This document shows positions 7,442-15,818 of a stretch of DNA of 39,075 nucleotides, one piece after another. Each line of letters opens with the position of its first letter. Within the stretch, counting starts at the first letter, position 1. The position numbers were made by a program, and so were the translations under genes. The notes under the pieces were generated by a model. That model was not told the origin of the DNA. It saw only the letters and a program-made list of their open reading frames with translations, and did no database searches. The stretch is from Alphaproteobacteria bacterium (lineage in GTDB: Bacteria; Pseudomonadota; Alphaproteobacteria; GCA-2731375), in NCBI GenBank assembly GCA_030746635.1, contig JASLMH010000024.1, forward strand, positions 1 to 39,075, read 5' to 3'.

Positions 7442-8112
7442 CCTTTGCCTTTCCCGGTCGGCTCGGAGGGGCGGCGCAGGGACCATTCGACGATGTCGCG
7501 CAGTACCTTGCCCAGGGCGCCATCGAAGGCCTTGATGATATGGGACATGTCCGATCCCTTGGCCTTGACCACGGCCTGGAAGGTATGGGAGGCGACGATC
7601 GCCCGTTTCGGCTGCTTGACCAGTTTGGCGTTCAATCGCACCCGGGCCGAGGGCAGACCGCCGGCCTCGAAATACTCGGCCTGGAATTCGCGCAGCTCGG
7701 TCTTCAGGTTGTAGTCCGAACGCAGGCCGATGGCCTGCCGCCCGACGGCGACGATGCGCTTGCTGTTCTCGAAGCTTTCGACCAGCAAGGTCTGCACCAT
7801 GCGCGGCGCCCGTTCGGTCCAGCGGGCGCGGGCGAAATAATCAACTTCGGTCGGGCTGTCGCGCAGGGCGATGCGATCGGTGTTGAGGCCGCCCGAAGCC
7901 ACCGGCTCCTCGACCACCAGCTGCCAGGTCACGGTGGGCAGATCCTCGGCGAAGGTGCTTTTCGGGGTCAGGGTATAGAGGTTCGGCGGCGGGCCGCCGA
8001 ACTTGGGCAGGAAGCTCTCACAACCGGCCAGGGCCAGCAGCGTCAGTGCGGCTACCGCCGTCCACCAGTGACCGCCGGCCGCCATGCCATCAATTCGCAC
8101 CATTGCCATCAC
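7438..8112 (-). CDS. ABC-type transport auxiliary lipoprotein (PqiC/DUF330-like)
   Basis: The roughly 224-residue product begins with a hydrophobic segment ending in a lipobox, LALAGC (Cys near residue 31), so it should be a lipid-anchored envelope protein. The following region, with NLYTLTPKSTF and VVEEPVASGGLNTDRI, is typical of the PqiC/DUF330 family that accompanies MCE transporters. Such lipoproteins sit at the outer membrane and contact the MCE protein. The first codon is GTG at 8112 followed directly by ATG at 8109; either overlaps the stop of the MCE gene and an ATG at 8103 is also possible. The order permease, ATPase, MCE protein, lipoprotein is the common Mla/Pqi-type arrangement. 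Confidence 0.87.
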   Translation of the reverse strand: MMAMVRIDGMAAGGHWWTAVAALTLLALAGCESFLPKFGGPPPNLYTLTPKSTFAEDLPTVTWQLVVEEPVASGGLNTDRIALRDSPTEVDYFARARWTERAPRMVQTLLVESFENSKRIVAVGRQAIGLRSDYNLKTELREFQAEYFEAGGLPSARVRLNAKLVKQPKRAIVASHTFQAVVKAKGSDMSHIIKAFDGALGKVLRDIVEWSLRRPSEPTGKGKG

Positions 8113-9116
8113 TCCGTCTCGAAGCCGCCTTGTTGACCGCCGAACAGGAATTGCGCCGGGTCGCTTTGCAGGTCCTCGACCAGGCGCGCGGTGCTGGCCA
8201 CCAACAGCCGCGCCTCCTCCAGGAACCGGGTCAGTTCGAGCAGGCCGTCATTGGAAAACGCCGTCAGCCCCTCGCGGTTGTCCGCCACCAGGGTACCGAT
8301 ATCGCGGCCCAACTGGCTGAACTGTTTGGCGGCGTCGTCGAAATCACGGAGGGTCTGGCGCAACTCGCCCTCCATCAACTCATCGGCGCCGCTCAAGGTG
8401 CCGCGGGCGGTGGCCAGGGTCGCATCGGCGCTGTCGACCAGGGCGTCGGCCCGGACCAATAGCTGGTTGATGCGCGAGGTGGTTTCGCGCAACGCCGTGG
8501 TGGTGTTGCGCACATCGACGATGACCTGTTCCAACTCCGGCCCGCGCTTGACCAGGCGGCCGCTCAGGTCCTCGACGTTGGCCAGGATGCTGGCGATGGC
8601 GCGGCGGTTGTCTTCGTTGACCATCAGGGTCATCTCGCTGACCAGGGTGATGATCCGGTTGATCAGTTCGGGGGCACCGGCGAACAGTTCCTGAATGGCC
8701 GAGCGCTCGGATTGGATCACCGGCGGCAGGCCGTCCTTGGCCGGCCCTGGCGGCGGCGCCGACGGGCTGCCGCCCTGCAACTGGATGAAGGCGACGCCGG
8801 TGATGCCCTGCAATTCAAGCTTGGCCACGGTGTCGCTGCGCACCGGGGTGTCGCGCGAGACCTCCACCGTGACCTGCACCCGGCCGGGGTCGCCACGGGC
8901 GATTTCGATCGCCGTCACGGTCCCCACCGGGATGCCGTTGTAGCGAACGTCGCCACCGACCGACAGGCCCGACACCGCCTCGTCGAAAAACACCCGGTAG
9001 AGGGCGAACTCGCGGTCGATCTCGACCTTGGCCAGCCAGACCACGAAACCGAACAGCCCGGCGACGACGACCAGCACGAAGGCGCCGATCACGACATGGT
9101 TGGCCCTGGTCTCCAT
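8109..9116 (-). CDS. MlaD family protein (MCE domain)
   Basis: The 335-residue product has one N-terminal membrane helix (residues about 8-29) followed by an MCE domain: FFDEAVSGLSVGGDVRYNGIPVG, then VTVEVSRDTPVRSDTVAKLELQGITGVAFIQL in pieces. MCE proteins form hexameric rings that carry lipids between the inner and outer membranes. The remaining C-terminal part is long and predicted helical, with DLSGRLVKRGPELEQVI-type heptads, as expected for a tunnel or barrel extension. The stop overlaps the lipoprotein start, and the gene follows the ATPase gene after 29 bases. It is longer than E. coli MlaD (about 180 residues) but normal for alphaproteobacterial relatives. Confidence 0.92.
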   Translation of the reverse strand: METRANHVVIGAFVLVVVAGLFGFVVWLAKVEIDREFALYRVFFDEAVSGLSVGGDVRYNGIPVGTVTAIEIARGDPGRVQVTVEVSRDTPVRSDTVAKLELQGITGVAFIQLQGGSPSAPPPGPAKDGLPPVIQSERSAIQELFAGAPELINRIITLVSEMTLMVNEDNRRAIASILANVEDLSGRLVKRGPELEQVIVDVRNTTTALRETTSRINQLLVRADALVDSADATLATARGTLSGADELMEGELRQTLRDFDDAAKQFSQLGRDIGTLVADNREGLTAFSNDGLLELTRFLEEARLLVASTARLVEDLQSDPAQFLFGGQQGGFETE

Positions 9117-9145
9117 TCAGCGTCCGCTCCGCGCCGGCCGGGCGC

Positions 9146-9937
9146 TCAGGCGTCGGTGGGCGATGGCGTGGCGGCCAGCGCCGCCCGGGCCCTTGGCCCG
9201 TGAAAATACTCGCGAATCCATGGATGGTCGTGACGCAACATCTCCTCCATCGGGCCGGTGACCATAACACGCTTTTCCGCCAGCACGGCGATGCGGTCGC
9301 AGATCGCGTGCAGGCTGTCCAGATCGTGGGTCACCATGAACACGGTCAGGCCCAGGCTGGTCTGCAAACGGCGGATCAGTTGATCGAAATTGGCGGCGCC
9401 GATGGGGTCCAGGCCGGCGGTCGGCTCGTCCAGGAAGATCAGATCCGGATCCAGGGCCAGGCTGCGGGCCAGGCCGGCCCGCTTGCGCATGCCGCCCGAC
9501 AGCTCGGAAGGATACTTGGCCCCGGCCTCGGGCGGCAGGCCGACCATGGCGATCTTCAGGGCGGCGATCTCGTCGCGCAGTTCGGCCGGCAGGCCCAGAT
9601 GCTCCTTCATCGGCACCTCGATGTTCTGGGCCACGGTCAGCGACGAGAACAGGGCGCCGTCCTGGAACAGCACGCCCCAGCGGCTTTCCAGCCCCAAGCG
9701 TTGCTCCGGCGACAGCTCGGCCAGGTTCTCGCCGAACACCTCGATGCTGCCGGCCCTGGGCCGGTTGAGGCCGATGATGGTCCGCAACAGTACCGACTTG
9801 CCGGTGCCCGAGCCGCCGACGATGCCCAGGATCTCGCCGCGCCGCACGTCGAGGTCCAGATCCTGATGGATCACCTGATCGCCGAACTGGGTCGTCAGGC
9901 CGCGTACCCGGATGATGATGTCGTCGTCGGCCGGCAA
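9146..9937 (-). CDS. ABC transporter ATP-binding protein, MlaF-like
   Basis: The 263-residue product is a complete ABC ATPase with Walker A GGSGTGKS (41-48), signature LSGGMRKR (146-153) and Walker B LIFLDEP (166-172). The MRKR form of the signature is characteristic of the Mkl/MlaF group that powers MCE lipid transporters. No ATG is available near the start; the frame begins at TTG 9937, only 4 bases after the stop of the permease gene, with AGGAAG directly before it. This is a plausible coupled start. The C-terminus, ending AALAATPSPTDA, extends a little beyond the usual MlaF. Confidence 0.94.
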   Translation of the reverse strand: MPADDDIIIRVRGLTTQFGDQVIHQDLDLDVRRGEILGIVGGSGTGKSVLLRTIIGLNRPRAGSIEVFGENLAELSPEQRLGLESRWGVLFQDGALFSSLTVAQNIEVPMKEHLGLPAELRDEIAALKIAMVGLPPEAGAKYPSELSGGMRKRAGLARSLALDPDLIFLDEPTAGLDPIGAANFDQLIRRLQTSLGLTVFMVTHDLDSLHAICDRIAVLAEKRVMVTGPMEEMLRHDHPWIREYFHGPRARAALAATPSPTDA

Positions 9938-9941
9938 CTTC

Positions 9942-11072
9942 CTAGACCCCGACGGCGGCGAAGAATATCGAGAAGATCGCGTCGACCACGATCACCAGGA
10001 AGATCGAGGTGACCACCGAGCGGGTGGTCTGCCGCCCCACGCTCTCGGCGCTGCGTTCGACCCTGAGACCCTCCAGGCAACCGACCATGGCGATCAGGAA
10101 GGCGAACACCGGCGCCTTGATGATGCCGATCCAGAACGACCACAACGACACCGCGTCGTTCAGGCGCTCCAGGTACAGCCCCGGCGAAATGTCCAGGGCC
10201 AGCCAACACATCATCATGCCGCCGAACAGCCCCATCATGTCGGCGAAAAAGGCCAGCAGCGGCAGGGTCAGGACCAGCGCCAGCAGGCGCGGCAGCACCA
10301 GCACCTCCATCGGATCCAGGCCCAGGGTGCGCATGGCGTCGACTTCTTCATGCACGATCATCGAGCCGATTTCGGCGGTGAAGGCGCTGCCGGATCGGCC
10401 GGCCACCACGATCGCGGTCAGCAGGATGGCGATCTCGCGCAGCACCGACACGGCGATCAGATTGATCACGAAGACCTCGGCGCCGAAGCGCTGCAACTGC
10501 GTCGCCCCCTGATAGGCCAGGACGACGCCGATCAGCAACGAAATCAGGCCGACGATCGGTAGGGCGTCGAAGCCGACCTTCTCCATGTGGTGGACCAGCG
10601 GCGTCAGGCGCAGCCGGCCGGGTTGCCGGATCACCCGGCCCAGGGTCACCAGGATCAGGCCCAGAAAGGCGATCTGCTGGCGCGTCTCCCCCGCTATGTC
10701 GACCGCGGCGCGGCCGATATGGGCCAGGATCGCCAGCAGCGGGTTCGGCGCCGGCGGCTCGATCTCGGCCGGCCGGTCGTTGGCGGCGACCTGTTGCAGC
10801 ATCGCCTCGTGCTCGGGCCGCAGGCCGCTGAAGCCGGCATCGCCGCCGGCCGCCCGGCAGCGCTTGACGGTGCGGTGCAACAGCCAGGCGCCGGCCGTGT
10901 CCAACCGCTCGACCTCGGCCAGGTCGATGGTCAGCGGCGCCGTGCCGGTCAGGCCGGCGCCGCGCAGGTCGGCGTCCAGCCGCGCCACGTTGCCGGCGTC
11001 CCATAGGCCGCCCGCCCGCAACGCGATGCCGCCGCTCTCGGTCCTGGCGGTTTCCAGCCAGCCGGCCGTCAT
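9942..11072 (-). CDS. MlaE family ABC permease with N-terminal STAS domain
   Basis: The product (about 376 residues) has two parts. Residues about 1-110 form a STAS-like domain, with TIDLAEVERLDTAGAWLL resembling the nucleotide-binding-fold core of MlaB. The rest is an MlaE permease with about five to six membrane helices, including GLISLLIGVVLAYQG, the VAGRSGSAFTAEIGSM loop and DPMEVLVLPR, both hallmarks of the family. The fused STAS domain may replace a separate MlaB, which is not present. A GTG at 11075 precedes the ATG at 11072; GAGGAG lies just upstream of both. It is the first gene of the leftward Mla operon and is divergent from the gene at 11207. Confidence 0.92.
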   Translation of the reverse strand: MTAGWLETARTESGGIALRAGGLWDAGNVARLDADLRGAGLTGTAPLTIDLAEVERLDTAGAWLLHRTVKRCRAAGGDAGFSGLRPEHEAMLQQVAANDRPAEIEPPAPNPLLAILAHIGRAAVDIAGETRQQIAFLGLILVTLGRVIRQPGRLRLTPLVHHMEKVGFDALPIVGLISLLIGVVLAYQGATQLQRFGAEVFVINLIAVSVLREIAILLTAIVVAGRSGSAFTAEIGSMIVHEEVDAMRTLGLDPMEVLVLPRLLALVLTLPLLAFFADMMGLFGGMMMCWLALDISPGLYLERLNDAVSLWSFWIGIIKAPVFAFLIAMVGCLEGLRVERSAESVGRQTTRSVVTSIFLVIVVDAIFSIFFAAVGV

Positions 11073-11206
11073 CACTCCTCGCGCCCCTTGTCTTCCGGTG
11101 GGTCAACGTGGCATGGCCCAACCCGGCGATCAAGACGCCGGCTTGTCGGCGCGGGAAGGTTGGTGACAGACTGTCGCCCCGACCAGCCGCCACCCGGGAT
11201 ACCGCC

Positions 11207-12001
11207 ATGCCGAAATTCGCCGCCAACCTGACGGTGCTGTTCACCGAACTGGATTTCCCCGACCGCTTCCAGGCCGCCGCGGCGGCCGGTTTCCCGGCCG
11301 TCGAATGCCTGTTCCCCTATGTCCGGGGGAAGGCGGAGCTGGCCGACTGGCTGGCGGCGGCGGGCTTGGAGCAGGTATTGATCAACATGCCGGCCGGCGA
11401 CTGGGCGGCCGGCGAACGCGGCCTGACCTGCCTGCCCGGGCGGCGCGAGGAATACCGTGACGGCATTTCCCGGGCGATCGACTACGCCACCGCCCTGGAT
11501 TGCCCGAATATCCATTCGGTGGCCGGCCTGGCGCCCGACGGCGGCCCGGAGCGTGCCGCCTACGAGGATACCTATCGGGACAACCTGGCCTGGGCGGCGG
11601 ATCAGTTGGCGGCCCACCGCCTGAACCTGCTGATCGAGCCGATCAACGGCAAACGCGACGTGCCGGGAATGTTCCTGCAGACCACCGACCAGGCCCGGGC
11701 GATCATCGCCGAGTTGGCCAAGCCCAACCTGCGCCTGCAGTTCGACGTTTATCACGTGCAGATCATGGAGGGTGACCTGGTCCGCCGCTTCGCCGATTGC
11801 CTGCCGGACATCGGTCATGTGCAGATCGCCAACCCGCCCGAACGCCATGAACCGGACGATGGCGAGATCAATTTTCCCTATCTCTTCGAGGCCATCGACC
11901 GGACCGGCTACGACGGCTGGATCGGTTGCGAATACAACCCGCGGGCCGGCACCCGCGAGGGCCTGGGCTGGGGTGCGGCCCATGGCCTAAAGACGTCGTG
12001 A
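11207..12001 (+). CDS. Hydroxypyruvate isomerase family protein
   Basis: The 264-residue product is a TIM-barrel sugar isomerase of the Hyi/OtnI group, which interconverts hydroxypyruvate and tartronate semialdehyde or related 2-oxo sugars. The start MPKFAANLTVLFTELDFPDRF is typical of the family. The metal-binding glutamates appear in LLIEPIN and GWIGCEYNP, with QFDVYHVQIMEGD and HVQIANPP in between. The ATG at 11207 is chosen because upstream sequence in frame does not resemble the family. A GTG at 11998 overlaps the stop and could start the next gene, so the two genes are likely cotranscribed. No glyoxylate carboligase or tartronate semialdehyde reductase gene is next to it here. Confidence 0.9.
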   Translation: MPKFAANLTVLFTELDFPDRFQAAAAAGFPAVECLFPYVRGKAELADWLAAAGLEQVLINMPAGDWAAGERGLTCLPGRREEYRDGISRAIDYATALDCPNIHSVAGLAPDGGPERAAYEDTYRDNLAWAADQLAAHRLNLLIEPINGKRDVPGMFLQTTDQARAIIAELAKPNLRLQFDVYHVQIMEGDLVRRFADCLPDIGHVQIANPPERHEPDDGEINFPYLFEAIDRTGYDGWIGCEYNPRAGTREGLGWGAAHGLKTS

Positions 12002-12024
12002 GCAAGGACAGGGGGCAGGGCGGC

Positions 12025-13020
12025 ATGCGGTTTTCGGTTTTTTCGGTCCACGACCACTACCCCGACGAGGCCCGTACGGTGGCGGCGCACTACGCCGAGA
12101 CCCTGGATCATGTGGTGCTATCGGAGGAACTGGGCTTCGAGAGTTTCTGGATCGCCGAGCATCATTTCCACGAATACGGCACCATCCCCGATCCGGCAGT
12201 GATGCTGGCGGCCGCCTCGCAGCGCACTGATAAGATCGGCCTGGGCGTGGCGGTCAGCGTGCTGCCGTTCCGCAACCCGCTGCAGGTGGCCGAGAGCTAC
12301 GCCATGGTCGACGTCCTATCGGGCGGCCGGCTGATCCTCGGCGTCGGCTCGGGCTACCTGTCGCACGAGTTCGAGGGCTTCGGCGTCGACATCGCCAGTA
12401 AGCGGGAGCATTTCGACGAGAACCTGGAGGTCCTGCGCCGCGCCTTCCAGGGCGAGCGGATCAGCCTGCGGGGCGCTTTCAACCAGGTCGACGACGTGGC
12501 CATCAACGTGCCAACCGCGCAACGGCCGCATCCGCCCCTCTATATGGCGGCCCTGCGGCGGGAGTCGGCCTATTTCATCGGCCGGCAGGGTTATCCGATG
12601 CTGGGCATCCCATATGCCAGCGTCGACGATCTGGCCGAACTGGGACCGATGGTCGACGACTACCGGCGCGGCTGGTCGGAATCCGGGCATCCGGAACCGG
12701 CGCCGCCGGTCTGTTTCGCCTTTCACGCCTACGCCGGCGAGGATGACGCGATGGCCCGGCGCGATGCCGAAGGCGCCTTCGACTACTACGTGAAGACCCG
12801 GCTGTACGGCAAATCGGCCGGCTGGGACGAGATCACCACGCGCGGCTACTGCCTGTTCGGCGGCATCGATACCAATATCGAGCGGCTGCGCCGGATGCGC
12901 GAACTGGGTATCGGCCACGTCGCCCTGCTGGCCGATTTCGGCTGTCTGGGGCGGCGGAAGACCCAGGCGTCCCTGCGCCGCTTCGCCACCGAAATCGCTC
13001 CCGCCGTCACAGACGATTGA
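12025..13020 (+). CDS. LLM class flavin-dependent oxidoreductase
   Basis: The 331-residue product belongs to the bacterial luciferase-like monooxygenase family, which uses reduced flavin to oxidise organic substrates. Characteristic parts are MRFSVFSVHDHYP at the start, GFESFWIAEHHFHEYGTIPDP (in pieces ESFWIAEHHF and TIPDPAVMLAA), LGVAVSVLPFRNPLQVAE, and DVLSGGRLILGVGSGY. The start at 12025 has AGGGGG upstream and gives the usual N-terminus; the GTG at 11998, which overlaps the previous stop, would add nine residues. The substrate cannot be deduced. It follows the hydroxypyruvate isomerase-like gene and precedes a YhhN gene by 3 bases. Confidence 0.9.
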   Translation: MRFSVFSVHDHYPDEARTVAAHYAETLDHVVLSEELGFESFWIAEHHFHEYGTIPDPAVMLAAASQRTDKIGLGVAVSVLPFRNPLQVAESYAMVDVLSGGRLILGVGSGYLSHEFEGFGVDIASKREHFDENLEVLRRAFQGERISLRGAFNQVDDVAINVPTAQRPHPPLYMAALRRESAYFIGRQGYPMLGIPYASVDDLAELGPMVDDYRRGWSESGHPEPAPPVCFAFHAYAGEDDAMARRDAEGAFDYYVKTRLYGKSAGWDEITTRGYCLFGGIDTNIERLRRMRELGIGHVALLADFGCLGRRKTQASLRRFATEIAPAVTDD

Positions 13021-13023
13021 GGC

Positions 13024-13638
13024 ATGGGACGGACGGAACTCCTGCTGGTCGCATCCGCCATCGCCGCCGTCTTGTTTCTGTTGACCCGGCGTCGGGCGCC
13101 CTATCCCGGCAGCGCGCTGATCAAGGCGCTGGCCTGTACCCTCCTCGCCGTCGCGGCCTGGCCGGAGCAGCCGCTGTTGAGCCTGGCCCTGGCGGCCTCG
13201 GCGCTGGGTGACTGGTTTCTCGGCCGGCCCGGCGAGCGGCAATTCCTGCGTGGACTGGTCGCCTTTTTCCTGGCCCACCTGGTCTATATCGGGATCTTCG
13301 CCCAGGCCTGGGCGCCGACCGCCGCCGCGCCCTGGGGCGGTGCTGTGATGGTGGCGGCGGGTGTCGGCCTGGCCGTCTGGCTGCTGCCCGATCTCGGTCG
13401 GCTGAGGGTACCCGTGCTGGCCTACATGGTGGCGATCGTGGCCATGGCGGTGTCCGCCCTGGCCTCGGCCTATCCGGCGGGGCTGCTGCTGCCGGGGGTG
13501 CTGCTGTTCCTGTTTTCCGACGGCTGCATCGCGGTCCGCCGGTTCAAACGCGATTTCGCCTGGAGCGGAGAGATCACCTGGATCACCTACTATGCGGGGC
13601 AGGTGCTGATCTTCCTGGCGCTGGGCGGTGCGGTCTAG
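13024..13638 (+). CDS. Lysoplasmalogenase family protein (YhhN)
   Basis: The 204-residue product has about seven to eight hydrophobic segments and family features of YhhN/TMEM86 proteins: KALACTLLAVAAW, the LAASALGDWFLGRPGERQF stretch with the conserved Asp, FLAHLVYIGIFAQAW, and FSDGCIAVRRF followed by ITYYAGQ. Characterised members hydrolyse lysoplasmalogen, but bacterial substrates are mostly unknown. It starts 3 bases after the LLM gene. Its stop TAG and the stop of the convergent SDR gene share the palindrome CTAG at 13635-13638. Confidence 0.87.
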   Translation: MGRTELLLVASAIAAVLFLLTRRRAPYPGSALIKALACTLLAVAAWPEQPLLSLALAASALGDWFLGRPGERQFLRGLVAFFLAHLVYIGIFAQAWAPTAAAPWGGAVMVAAGVGLAVWLLPDLGRLRVPVLAYMVAIVAMAVSALASAYPAGLLLPGVLLFLFSDGCIAVRRFKRDFAWSGEITWITYYAGQVLIFLALGGAV

Positions 13639-14393
13639 CGGTCGCCGCCGCCGCCGAGATAAGCGCGGTTCCAGGTCGGGCTGATCAGGATTTCGTTGAC
13701 GCAGGCATGGGCCGGCATGCGCGCCACGTACAGAATAGTCTCGCCCAGATCCTCGGGCTGCAGCATGCGGGCCCGGTCGTCGGCCGACGGCGGGATCGGT
13801 CGGTTGTCCATGATCGGGGTGGCGACTTCGGCCGGACAGATCGCGCAGGCGCGGATGCCGTTGACGCATTCCTCCATGTTGAGGGAGGCGTTCATCGCCA
13901 GCATGGCGTGCTTGGCGGCCCCGTAGGCTGGTCCGGAGACGGTGGAATTGTACCGTCCGGCCCAGGAGGAGATGTTGATGATCAGGCCGTCCCCTCGTTC
14001 GCGCATGCCCGGCAGCACGGCGGCGACGCAGTAGAAGGCGCCGTTCAGGTCAACGTCGATGACCTTGCGCCAGCCGTCCAGTTCGACCTCGTCATAGCGC
14101 CTTTTCGGGACGTTCAACCCGGCGCTGTTGACCAGGATGTCGATCCTTCCGTGCTGGGCCAGGATCGCCTCGGCGACGGCGGACACGGCCCCGGCGTCGG
14201 CGACGTCCAACGGCAACACCGATGCCCGTCCGCCAGCTTCGGCGATGGCGTTGGCGACCTCCTCCAGCGGTTCGGCGCGCCGCCCCGAAAGCACCACTTC
14301 GGCGCCGGCGGCGGCCAATGCCACGGCTCCGGCCCGGCCAATGCCGGTGCCGCCGCCGGTCACCCAAACCACGCTTGCCGTTAGATCACGCAT
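13635..14393 (-). CDS. SDR family oxidoreductase
   Basis: The 252-residue product is a classical short-chain dehydrogenase: cofactor motif TGGGTGIG near residue 12, NSAG in the fourth strand, the catalytic Ser in INISSWAG, and YGAAK with the catalytic Tyr and Lys. SGRR after the second strand suggests NADP preference. The C-terminus (ILISPTWNRAYLGGG) resembles alcohol or serine-type dehydrogenases, but the substrate is not evident. The ATG at 14393 is preceded by GGGGAG at good spacing, which decides the start; upstream in-frame sequence is not conserved-looking. It stands alone and faces the YhhN gene. Confidence 0.9.
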   Translation of the reverse strand: MRDLTASVVWVTGGGTGIGRAGAVALAAAGAEVVLSGRRAEPLEEVANAIAEAGGRASVLPLDVADAGAVSAVAEAILAQHGRIDILVNSAGLNVPKRRYDEVELDGWRKVIDVDLNGAFYCVAAVLPGMRERGDGLIINISSWAGRYNSTVSGPAYGAAKHAMLAMNASLNMEECVNGIRACAICPAEVATPIMDNRPIPPSADDRARMLQPEDLGETILYVARMPAHACVNEILISPTWNRAYLGGGGDR

Positions 14394-14476
14394 CAAAAAC
14401 TCCCCGAATGTCTGAAAATTTCCGACGATGTTACACGTTTCCGCCGCCTCAACCACGGGTCAGGGGAATTTAGACA

Positions 14477-14506
14477 TTGACGTAGCGGCACCAAGGTCAT
14501 TGTATT
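14477..14506 (+). promoter_or_regulatory. Possible sigma-70-type promoter of the TRAP operon
   Basis: TTGACG (14477-14482) is followed after 18 bases by TGTATT (14501-14506), about 42 bases before the dctP start codon. The -35 box matches five of six consensus bases and the -10 four of six. This is a visual match only. Confidence 0.4.
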
Positions 14507-14548
14507 AGCGGCGAACCCAACACACGAATTCAGTTCAGGGAGGACATC

Positions 14549-15607
14549 GTGGGATTCAAAGGATTGCTAAAGGCGTCCAGTGCCGCCGTATTGTCGCTTA
14601 CGGTGGTGGCGGGCGTCACGACTTCCGCCGAGGCTGTTGACAAGCTGAAGTGGAAGATGCAGAGCGCGTTCGGCTCGAAACTGTCGATCATCGGCGAGGT
14701 GGCACGGCGCTACCAGGACATCGTCAGCGACATGTCCGATGGTGCCATGAAGATCAAGTTCTTCGAGCCCGGCGCCCTGGTCCCGACCCTGCAGGGCTGG
14801 GACGCGGTCAAGGCCGGCTCGATCGACGCCATGTGGGGCACGGCCGGTTATCACGTTGGCAAATACCCCGCCCTGTCGTTCTTCACCGCGGTGCCGTTCG
14901 GTCCCCGCGCAGGCGAGTTGTTGGCCTGGATGCACTATGGCGGCGGCGACCAGCTCTACAACAAGTTGTACCACAGCAACGGCGTGCACGGTCTGCATTG
15001 CTCGGCCATCGCCCCGGAGACCTCGGGCTGGTTCCGCAAGCGGTACAACTCGATCGACGAGTTGAAGGGCCTGAAGATGCGTTTCTTCGGTCTGGGCGCC
15101 GTCGTGATGACCAAGCTTGGCGTATCCACCCAGTTGCTGCCGGGCGCCGATATCTATCCGGCCCTGGAGCGCGGCGTGATCGACGCGACGGAATTCTCCA
15201 TGCCGTCGATCGACTACGATCTCGGCTTCTATCAGATCGCCAAGTTCAACTACTTCCCCGGCTGGCATCAGCAATCGTCGATCGGCGAATTGTTGATGAA
15301 CAAAAAGGGCTGGGACGGTCTGTCGAAACAGCAAATGGCGATTATCTCGGCCGGTTGTGGCGACAGCATCAATTGGTCTTTCATTCGGTCGGAAGCCAAG
15401 CAGTTCGAGGCCATGAACAAGCTGAAGGCCAAGGGCGTCACGTCGGTGCGCTGGTCCGACGCCGACCTGGCCAAGCTGAAAGAGGCTTGGGAAGAAGTGG
15501 TCGTCGAGGAGTCCGGCAAGGATCCCTTGTTCAAGGAAGTCGCCGAAAGCTACACGGCCTTCCGCGCCAAGTACAAGATCTGGAAAGATCACGGCTATCT
15601 GAATTGA
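14549..15607 (+). CDS. TRAP transporter substrate-binding protein (DctP family)
   Basis: The 352-residue product has a signal peptide (cleavage likely after TSAEA, residue about 29) and a TRAP solute-receptor fold. The segment LKGLKMRFFGLGAVVMTKLG carries the family's conserved substrate Arg, and DATEFSMPSIDYDLGFYQIAKFNY (in pieces) resembles the TakP/lactate-binding branch that binds 2-oxo acids or hydroxy acids. The ligand is inferred only. The start is GTG at 14549 with a strong GGGAGGA site 5 bases upstream. It begins a rightward cluster with the large and small permeases. A long hairpin between it and the large permease would favour higher receptor expression, as in many binding-protein operons. 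Confidence 0.92.
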   Translation: MGFKGLLKASSAAVLSLTVVAGVTTSAEAVDKLKWKMQSAFGSKLSIIGEVARRYQDIVSDMSDGAMKIKFFEPGALVPTLQGWDAVKAGSIDAMWGTAGYHVGKYPALSFFTAVPFGPRAGELLAWMHYGGGDQLYNKLYHSNGVHGLHCSAIAPETSGWFRKRYNSIDELKGLKMRFFGLGAVVMTKLGVSTQLLPGADIYPALERGVIDATEFSMPSIDYDLGFYQIAKFNYFPGWHQQSSIGELLMNKKGWDGLSKQQMAIISAGCGDSINWSFIRSEAKQFEAMNKLKAKGVTSVRWSDADLAKLKEAWEEVVVEESGKDPLFKEVAESYTAFRAKYKIWKDHGYLN

Positions 15608-15646
15608 TAACCGGACTTGACCTCGTAGGGTCAGGACTGCAATAAA

Positions 15647-15675
15647 ACTGGGCCCCGGGTTTCCCGGGGCCCAGT
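15647..15675 (+). terminator. 13-bp hairpin between TRAP receptor and permease genes
   Basis: ACTGGGCCCCGGG (15647-15659) and CCCGGGGCCCAGT (15663-15675) form a perfect 13-bp stem with a TTT loop. No T-run follows, so it may act as a partial terminator or as a 3' stabiliser of the receptor mRNA. A small second hairpin, TTCTGC/GCAGAA (15713-15727), lies further downstream. Confidence 0.6.
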
Positions 15676-15818
15676 GATATTGACGACCCACAATAAGAAC
15701 CGCGCCGCGAATTTCTGCCTCGCAGAATGGTTTCGGCCAAAATGGATCCAGCATTTGGCGGCGGTAATCCCGACAAAACCAAGTAACCGGCCAGACGCGC
15801 CTTAACGGAAATCAGACC

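Noticed and set aside
12316..13869. 517-codon minus-strand frame spanning the LLM, YhhN and SDR genes
   Set aside because: Crosses three real genes in an antisense frame and has no domain-like segments.
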